This document shows, piece after piece, positions 23,890-29,346 of a DNA stretch of 29,346 nucleotides. Under the pieces are notes generated by a model, which saw only the letters and a list, made by a program, of their open reading frames with translations, was not told where the DNA came from and searched no databases. Numbering within the stretch: the first letter of the stretch is position 1; each line of letters begins with the position of its first letter. The stretch is from IMG/VR virus record IMGVR_UViG_3300020469_000180, positions 1 through 29,346 of that record, one strand, 5' to 3'. The position numbers and the translations under genes are program-made. Source of the DNA: a virus.

Positions 23890-25949
23890 TATGTGCTAAG
23901 AACCTCTAAATTAACTGTTATTGAATCTGGATCTCCTGGATCAATTGTTACAATATTATTTCTAACTGATTCTACAACACCACTTTCCGATCCAATTGTA
24001 AATCTAATTAAACCATCTGAAGTTGGCACACTCGTTATATTAATATCGTTAATTGTTATAATACCATTTCCATAATCAACTTCACCAGCAGCTGCATTTA
24101 TAACTTGTCTATTACCATCATTATCAAAGAATACTGATCTAATTGAGCCTGTTCTCGAATCCACTACTGCTGATGCTTCACCGCCTTGGCCATTACCACC
24201 TGTTATTTCAACTGTAGCTTTTGTATAATCTATACCTCTATTCGTAAGAGTGATACCTGTAATTGAGCCACTTGATATTGTTGCAAAAGCAGTAGCACCA
24301 GAACCATCACCTACAATTGTTACAATTGGTGCCACCGTATATGAAAATCCTGGATTGTTTACTTCAATTCTTGAAACACCTGAAAATGATTGAGGCACTT
24401 CTTCAAATTGAACTGATCTAGCATTACCACCAGAATCAAAACCATTAAAAGCAGTTGTAACTAATTTATCATCTGCCGTGCCTCTTTTTAATTTTTCACC
24501 ATAATCAATTACATAAGCTGCCGTGCCAAGTATTGGTGTGACTCTTTTCTGTAATTTTACGGAAGTTTCTGACCCTGTAATTGCATTTTGATCTGTGTCA
24601 TCAATTGCCTTTGATAATTTAGATAAAGAAAATGTACTATCAAATTTATCTAAATTTTGTGATTTGTATGTGATAATTGAATTTTTAATTGCTAACTTAA
24701 AAGCATCAGTAGTTAAAGATGTTTTTCTTGTATCATATAATACAGTTGAATTAACTATGACAAATGTAAAGTTTGGATCAACTAATTCGGCTTCTAATCC
24801 TAAGAGAGCTTTTGGTTTAATTATTTTATCTTTAATTCTTTCTTTCTCTGCATCAGATACGAAAAAATTATCTTTGGCTTTTAATGATAAAAATACTTTA
24901 CCATAAACAACTGGCACATTATCTTCACCACCCCAAACTGATATAGACTCTACACTTGGTGCTTCTCGTAAAACAGTTGTTTCAAAATCTTTTTTAGTAA
25001 TTAGTCTATTTTGTGAAGTGAATTGATTTGGTGCTGAAAACTTTATAGAATCAACAGTTTCTTTCTCAGAACCACCAGTTGCAGCCGCCACAGGTGTAAG
25101 TGTAAGAGTTGTTGAATCACCATTTGTGTCTGTTAAGCTTGATTTAGCCACAAAGTTATTTGCTTTGTTAGCATCAATACCATTTGTTACCAAATATGTA
25201 ACAGTTATAATTGAACCATCTTGTAATTTTTTACCAACACTATCATTACCAAAAAATATTTCATAATTACTATCTCTGTTTTCTTGTAAGAAAAATACTT
25301 CTGATGTGCCATCAACATCTAAAATATCAGTTGATTGACTATAAATTGATGAGAATGTATTTGAAACATTTGGCTGAACACCAACTTTAATTGTTGATGT
25401 ATCTAAAGTTTTATCTGGTAAAATAAACAATTGTTTAGGGTTTGAGCCCTCATCATAAGTAAATTGTGTTGATTGTAACTGACCTTGACTGATAGCAAGA
25501 TTAGAAAATATGTATTGTGAATTATTTGATTTTGTTACAGATGTATCATTTAAAACTGTAAAGTTGTAAGATTTACCATCTATTTGATCCGATAAAAATG
25601 AAAATCCTTCTCCTAATGTTAAAGTGCCAGCTTTTGTAGTGCCAGAATTTGCTGTAAGTGTAATTGTAGCTACGGGCGCTTTTCTAGAATGTGGTGTGTA
25701 ACCTAAAGTTTTTGCGTGTGATACTGCTGAGTCACGAAGCAAAGCGGTATCTAAAAATGATTCATTTGCAACCATATTCAAATAGTAGGCATTATAATGT
25801 GTGTTATAAGCCAGTAAATCTATAAGAACAGAAAGACCTGAACCATCAAAATCGTAATCAGTAAATGTGCTTTGCTGTTTTAGAAAAGATTTTAAATTAT
25901 TCTTGATTGTATCAAAATCAAGTTCGGTAACTCTTAGTCTATCAACCAT
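23889..25949 (-). CDS. 6: Baseplate wedge protein gp6
   Basis: Central wedge subunit whose dimers form the inner ring of the T4-type baseplate; related to baseplate J proteins. It has 686 residues (T4: 660). The N-terminal signature D-F-D-G-S-G-L-S-V-L-I-D-L-L-A-Y-N-T-H-Y (33-52), then N-E-S-F-L-D-T-A (62-69) and L-G-Y-T-P (82-86), is diagnostic. The centre carries the J-like region with T-K-K-D-F-E-T. At about 527-605 two beta repeats of the G-x-x-Y-T-x-A-P-I-V-T-I-V-G-D-G-S-G-A-T type are present. The gene begins one base after the gp25 stop, with a purine-rich GAGAGAGTAAGATAAA leader. Confidence 0.9.
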   Translation of the reverse strand: MVDRLRVTELDFDTIKNNLKSFLKQQSTFTDYDFDGSGLSVLIDLLAYNTHYNAYYLNMVANESFLDTALLRDSAVSHAKTLGYTPHSRKAPVATITLTANSGTTKAGTLTLGEGFSFLSDQIDGKSYNFTVLNDTSVTKSNNSQYIFSNLAISQGQLQSTQFTYDEGSNPKQLFILPDKTLDTSTIKVGVQPNVSNTFSSIYSQSTDILDVDGTSEVFFLQENRDSNYEIFFGNDSVGKKLQDGSIITVTYLVTNGIDANKANNFVAKSSLTDTNGDSTTLTLTPVAAATGGSEKETVDSIKFSAPNQFTSQNRLITKKDFETTVLREAPSVESISVWGGEDNVPVVYGKVFLSLKAKDNFFVSDAEKERIKDKIIKPKALLGLEAELVDPNFTFVIVNSTVLYDTRKTSLTTDAFKLAIKNSIITYKSQNLDKFDSTFSLSKLSKAIDDTDQNAITGSETSVKLQKRVTPILGTAAYVIDYGEKLKRGTADDKLVTTAFNGFDSGGNARSVQFEEVPQSFSGVSRIEVNNPGFSYTVAPIVTIVGDGSGATAFATISSGSITGITLTNRGIDYTKATVEITGGNGQGGEASAVVDSRTGSIRSVFFDNDGNRQVINAAAGEVDYGNGIITINDINITSVPTSDGLIRFTIGSESGVVESVRNNIVTIDPGDPDSITVNLEVLST

Positions 25950-25950
25950 T

Positions 25951-26355
25951 TTATCTTACTCTCTCTAAAAAGAAATCTATTGAAATTGGAGCTGCATTGT
26001 TATTCATATAAAACTCTAGATTAACAGAGTATCCATTTTCATCAGGTGCTGGCACAGCAGTAACATCTTTTACAGTAGCTCTTGGTTCAAAGTTACCTAT
26101 CACCTCTGTTATTTCTCTTTCTAATTGAGCGCCTGTAAGATTATCAACTTGTTCAAAAAGCATCCTTCTTAAATTAGAACCAAGCTCAGGTTGAAAAGGT
26201 CTTTCGTAATGATTCGTTAAGACCAGATTCTTAATAGAGTTTACTATTGATCTTTCATTTTTAAATTGAGTAACATCTTTTGTTGTTGGGTGAACATTGA
26301 AGTTCAAATCCAAATCATTAAATGCTCTCTCTGTTTTTATTGTTATCTCTGCCAT
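25951..26355 (-). CDS. 25: Baseplate wedge protein gp25
   Basis: Small gp25/GPW-family protein that joins the baseplate to the first sheath ring in contractile tails; lysozyme-like in old naming but without proven enzyme activity. It has 134 residues (T4: 132). Diagnostic features are E-R-P-F-Q-P-E-L-G-S-N-L-R (51-63), then L-F-E-Q-V-D (66-71), and the conserved E-P-R in N-F-E-P-R-A (88-93). The gene lies between the gp5 spike and gp6, a placement shared by many myoviruses though different from T4, where 25 is elsewhere. AATAAATAAGAA immediately precedes the ATG. Confidence 0.95.
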   Translation of the reverse strand: MAEITIKTERAFNDLDLNFNVHPTTKDVTQFKNERSIVNSIKNLVLTNHYERPFQPELGSNLRRMLFEQVDNLTGAQLEREITEVIGNFEPRATVKDVTAVPAPDENGYSVNLEFYMNNNAAPISIDFFLERVR

Positions 26356-26359
26356 TTCT

Positions 26360-26367
26360 TATTTATT
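26360..26367 (-). promoter_or_regulatory. Weak late-box match AATAAATA before gp25
   Basis: The minus strand reads AATAAATA in the 13-base gap before gp25, ending four bases before the ATG. That is too close for a normal leader, so this is probably just an A-rich initiation region. Confidence 0.2.
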
Positions 26368-26368
26368 A

Positions 26369-27319
26369 CTAACCTCCAATTTTAACCGTGCCGGAACCAG
26401 AAGATATTGTACCATCTCCTACTGGATCTATATCTGCAACGGTATCTCCTATTCTCGCAGCTCCTTCAGAGCCGTTATTTAAATTAATTGTTTGTCCGTT
26501 TATCTTTACATCACCTGTTACATTTAAATTATAGTCGCCATCTACTTGAATGTTTACATCACCTTTAATCAATACAGACTCGTCCTTGACAACTATTGTA
26601 AACTTATCTCTTTGTATTCTTTCAACTCTATCACCACTTGGAGTAAACTCCATGTAAGAACCTGCACGGTGATATAGATTAATTCTTTCATTATCTCTTG
26701 TATCATCAAACTCCATAACGTGACCCGATTCAGATTCATATACCCTATTATATGGGTACTTTGCATTGTATGAAGGAACTGGCTCAACTGATGATGTATC
26801 ATTTGCCGTAATACGAGCATTTTTAAAAGACACAGCTGATTCTGTATTTGCCGTTTCATTTCTTGCAAGTCTTGAAGTTGTTGGTTCATCTAAATTTCTA
26901 GGGTAATTGTTTGCAACTGGATTTACTGGCACAGATTCTACACCAGTTGGTTTAATCGGTGCAATATCTAACTCTTCTTGTGTTCTGGGGTCATTGAATG
27001 CTTCCTGAGGGTTTGGCTCAGTTAATGGTATATTTGGAAAAATACCCATCATAACTGGATCTTGTCCGCCCGTATCATCAAGAAAAAACCCAAAGACCAT
27101 ATCACCTTCTTTTGGTGGATATGGGTGTGGATTATTTAACGGCAACATGGGTTTTGCCCACGGCAAGTCTTTTGTTGGCACTCGTATCTTATCATTGGGG
27201 TGCCAACCAACACATCTCACTTTACAACGACCTAATTTAAGTGGATCTTGTCTATCTTCAACAACACCAACCCACCAAACGAAGCCGTTTCTACCTAAGA
27301 AAGTATCATTATATTCCAT
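26369..27319 (-). CDS. 5: Baseplate hub spike gp5 without lysozyme, with a PAAR-like tip
   Basis: Cell-puncturing spike under the baseplate hub. It has 316 residues against 575 in T4. Residues 14-95 are the gp5 OB fold, with V-G-V-V-E-D-R-Q-D-P-L-K-L-G-R (17-31), L-P-W-A (52-55) and E-G-D-M-V-F-G-F-F-L (71-80). T4 then has a lysozyme domain; here a Pro-rich linker (about 97-185) replaces it. Residues 190-280 are the gp5C/VgrG-type spike, including S-G-H-V-M-E-F-D-D-T (198-207) and N-L-Y-H-R-A-G-S-Y-M-E (214-224). The last 30 residues (A-A-R-I-G-D ... G-T-I-S-S-G-S-G-T-V-K-I-G-G) resemble part of a PAAR tip. The gene starts directly after the stop of the hub gene. Confidence 0.9.
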   Translation of the reverse strand: MEYNDTFLGRNGFVWWVGVVEDRQDPLKLGRCKVRCVGWHPNDKIRVPTKDLPWAKPMLPLNNPHPYPPKEGDMVFGFFLDDTGGQDPVMMGIFPNIPLTEPNPQEAFNDPRTQEELDIAPIKPTGVESVPVNPVANNYPRNLDEPTTSRLARNETANTESAVSFKNARITANDTSSVEPVPSYNAKYPYNRVYESESGHVMEFDDTRDNERINLYHRAGSYMEFTPSGDRVERIQRDKFTIVVKDESVLIKGDVNIQVDGDYNLNVTGDVKINGQTINLNNGSEGAARIGDTVADIDPVGDGTISSGSGTVKIGG

Positions 27320-28657
27320 TTAATATGCCTTTAATGTTTCGCTTTGTTCTTCGGTTTCTTGCTGTACGAAATCTAAATCTGATGATGTTGATGAACATTC
27401 AATTATACTTTCGTGTTTATCAACAGTTAAAATATGTCTTGATGCTGTAATTAAGTATTTACCCGATAAAAGTGGATTTTTATTTTCATCACCTTCACCT
27501 TTTTCTCCGAAAGTAGGTGCATTTACATTTACATTAAAACCTGAACTTAAAGTAAAATTTCCAGGCATTACAAGTTTTACTCTTCGCATTTTTAAATTTT
27601 CAAATATAGCTTTTCTTTGAAAAGCATAATCTTCTGTTCTTGAATTATATACAACTGATTCAGGATCATGTTCTCTTACATAATTACTTAAAGCTCGTGT
27701 TGTTGAAAAGGTATCTAAAACTATTCTTGAATCAAACATGGCTGAATTTAAAAGACCATCTTTATTTTTAGTTGCTGAAAAATTTGGTGTTTTATTACCA
27801 TGTTTCATGTTACCATAGTGGTCATCAAATGATAACGGCCTTCTTGATATATTTTTTGTAACTAAATCGAAACCAATGAAAGTACCTGCATCAACACCTT
27901 TTCTTGTTCTTGCTATACTATCATATTCTGAAATGACTTCAAATGATCTCGCTGTTGACAATTCTTCAAAAGCAGAATCTTTTTCGTTTTTATTTTTTGT
28001 TTCAAACTTTACATCTAAGACAAAAGGTTTTTCTAAGAATGAACTTAAAGATGCAAAATTATACCCAATTAAATTTTGAAAAAAAACATAACTTGGTGAG
28101 TTTTCATTGTTTACAGTTTTTCTCATCACCCATTCTATAGCTTCAATTGGTCTTAAATTTGGTATAACAGATTGCCTAATACCTGAAGATGGTTCGTAAA
28201 CACCACCTAAGTTACTTTGTGGTATTAACAAATAGTCTAGCATAATTCTTTCAACCATTTCAGTATATGTTTTTGTATATGATTGATTAACTCTTTGTTG
28301 ATCTGAAAATATTAATTCTTGTGATACAAAATTTAAAATGTAAGTTTCGGAGCTTTCACCATCTGCACTTCTATCCGTTTGTTTATAAACTCTAAAAGCC
28401 TTTTTTAAGTTACCTATTGTGCCTTCTTCATCTTTTTGTATGTCTATCAAAATAACTTCTGAACCATCAAACAATAATTTAGAGGACATTCCAACAGAAT
28501 CCTTAATCAATACATTACCACTCATAACAGGCATATAAATTGAATCAAAAATACTCAATTCTAAAAAAATAGTAGATATATCTATTTTACCATTTTTTGA
28601 CACAATAGCTAATTCATTAATTTTAAAGTCAGTTGACTTTGATACAGTAAGACTCAT
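27320..28657 (-). CDS. 27: Baseplate hub protein, gp27-like
   Basis: Probable hub protein that forms a trimer above the gp5 spike and joins it to the tail tube. It has 445 residues (T4 gp27: 391). The start has a beta-rich region with F-L-E-L-S-I-F-D-S-I-Y-M-P-V (31-44) followed by D-G-S-E-V-I-L-I-D-I (64-73), as in gp27, where the hub-type tube domain lies. The C-terminal part, with N-F-T-L-S-S-G-F-N-V and a G-K-Y-L-I-T-A-S-R-H strand, corresponds to the second tube domain. Its place between gp53 and gp5 supports the call; T4 carries gene 27 elsewhere. The ATG overlaps the gp53 stop (ATGA). The name rests on motif layout and context, not strong identity. Confidence 0.75.
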   Translation of the reverse strand: MSLTVSKSTDFKINELAIVSKNGKIDISTIFLELSIFDSIYMPVMSGNVLIKDSVGMSSKLLFDGSEVILIDIQKDEEGTIGNLKKAFRVYKQTDRSADGESSETYILNFVSQELIFSDQQRVNQSYTKTYTEMVERIMLDYLLIPQSNLGGVYEPSSGIRQSVIPNLRPIEAIEWVMRKTVNNENSPSYVFFQNLIGYNFASLSSFLEKPFVLDVKFETKNKNEKDSAFEELSTARSFEVISEYDSIARTRKGVDAGTFIGFDLVTKNISRRPLSFDDHYGNMKHGNKTPNFSATKNKDGLLNSAMFDSRIVLDTFSTTRALSNYVREHDPESVVYNSRTEDYAFQRKAIFENLKMRRVKLVMPGNFTLSSGFNVNVNAPTFGEKGEGDENKNPLLSGKYLITASRHILTVDKHESIIECSSTSSDLDFVQQETEEQSETLKAY

Positions 28658-29343
28658 CTTGTAAACACTCGCTTAAACTCTTTTTCTAATTCTGCAACAA
28701 ATTCTGGTTTCAATATTTTAATTTTTCTCTTCTCTTCATTTTTATTAAACTCATAGGTATAGTATGATTGTGTAAACTTTTCTGTTTTTTCTTTTACTTT
28801 TGAACCATCAACAAGAGAGAATACAGATGTGCTAGTTGCCGTTGTATTTGCATATGTGTTTTTATCTACCTCTGTTTGAACTACAAGTGTTGTATTACTG
28901 ACTGATTCTGATATTGAAGATACGGTATTTTGAGCATTTATTGTTCTTGTTGTTTTTAAGAAATATGCCTGTATATTATTTTCACTTAGAGCCCATGTAA
29001 CACCAGTTTGTGTTGGTGTGTTAGCTGATCCGTTAGCTGTATATTTGTTATTTACATAAGAAATAAAATTATCTTGTGTAAGTGGAAAGTCCCATTGTGG
29101 GTCAATTACTTGATTAAAAGATAATACGATCCAATGTCTTTCAGGATTGCCATATATTTTACTTGCAATAATCTCTGCTGTATCTGTGTCTTGAATATCA
29201 TATGGATAAAATACGCCAGTATTATCTCTTAGATTGTTTGCAATTGTAAATCTAGAAACAATACTTGTAACAGTATCTACACCTTTTGAATTATTATCAG
29301 ATGTATAAAAGGTTGTTGGAAAAAATCTAAAATAATTGGCCAT
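28654..29343 (-). CDS. 53: Baseplate wedge protein gp53
   Basis: Outer wedge protein that completes each baseplate wedge and promotes wedge-to-wedge joining. It has 229 residues (T4: 196). The signature is I-I-A-S-K-I-Y-G-N-P-E-R-H-W-I-V-L (58-74), followed by D-P-Q-W-D-F-P-L-T (81-89), matching the Y-G-N-P ... W-V-L-L element of T4 gp53. The C-terminus is a charged region with K-R-K-I-K-I-L-K-P and a final amphipathic helix. The extra length is a Thr/Ser/Asn-rich stretch at about 100-185. The ATG is three bases from the right edge, so upstream signals are not visible. It heads the baseplate run in this window. Confidence 0.9.
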   Translation of the reverse strand: MANYFRFFPTTFYTSDNNSKGVDTVTSIVSRFTIANNLRDNTGVFYPYDIQDTDTAEIIASKIYGNPERHWIVLSFNQVIDPQWDFPLTQDNFISYVNNKYTANGSANTPTQTGVTWALSENNIQAYFLKTTRTINAQNTVSSISESVSNTTLVVQTEVDKNTYANTTATSTSVFSLVDGSKVKEKTEKFTQSYYTYEFNKNEEKRKIKILKPEFVAELEKEFKRVFTR

Positions 29344-29346
29344 TTT

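Noticed and set aside
26356-26368. A real late promoter for gp25
   Set aside because: The AATAAATA is four bases from the ATG, leaving no room for a leader, and such A-rich runs are common before genes here. Kept only as a low-confidence feature.

Overview
This window looks like the structural half of the late region of a T4-like myovirus genome. It is AT-rich and almost entirely coding. All 29 genes I can support lie on the minus strand and should be read from the right end of the window to the left. Gene junctions are tight (ATGA and TAATG overlaps or gaps of a few bases), as expected for a late operon. The recognisable proteins match T4 baseplate, neck, tail-terminator and terminase families. 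The fibre, glycine-rich and cupredoxin-like proteins between them resemble those of marine T4-like phages of cyanobacteria and SAR11. Low GC suggests a low-GC marine bacterial host, but nothing here fixes the host. No tRNA, integrase, transposon or CRISPR is visible.

Layout in transcription order. (1) 29343-19141: baseplate genes gp53, a gp27-like hub, gp5 (OB fold plus spike, no lysozyme), gp25, gp6, a gp7-like giant and gp8. (2) 19131-13400: an 1840-residue DUF4815-type virion protein and a 70-residue coiled-coil protein. (3) 13396-3892: an accessory fibre region where T4 carries genes 9, 10, 11, 12 and wac. It holds a cupredoxin-like virion protein, three fibre-stem proteins, four small beta-rich paralogues, four glycine-rich adhesin-like paralogues, a probable tail-assembly chaperone, an unassigned 147-residue protein, and a small Ig-like protein whose only plausible start codon is ATC. 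(4) 3888-1: neck proteins gp13 and gp14, tail terminator gp15, small terminase gp16, and the first 193 codons of large terminase gp17, which runs off the left edge.

How it fits together: regions 1 and 4 build the tail baseplate, the neck and the DNA packaging motor. Region 3 probably supplies host recognition. It looks like a duplicated cassette of fibre stem, one or two small beta proteins, and a pair of glycine-rich adhesins. The four glycine-rich proteins share an N-terminal R-P-[EP]-G-[YF]-x-[YF]-P-[IL]-G-L motif and differ between their Gly-rich motifs.

Regulation: a perfect T4-type late promoter box (TATAAATA) precedes the chaperone gene. The ATC-start gene sits behind a 9-bp hairpin that would bury its Shine-Dalgarno sequence, with a late-promoter-like CTAAATA in the hairpin loop. 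This is the arrangement known from T4 genes such as e and soc. No stretch over 300 bases lacks a gene.
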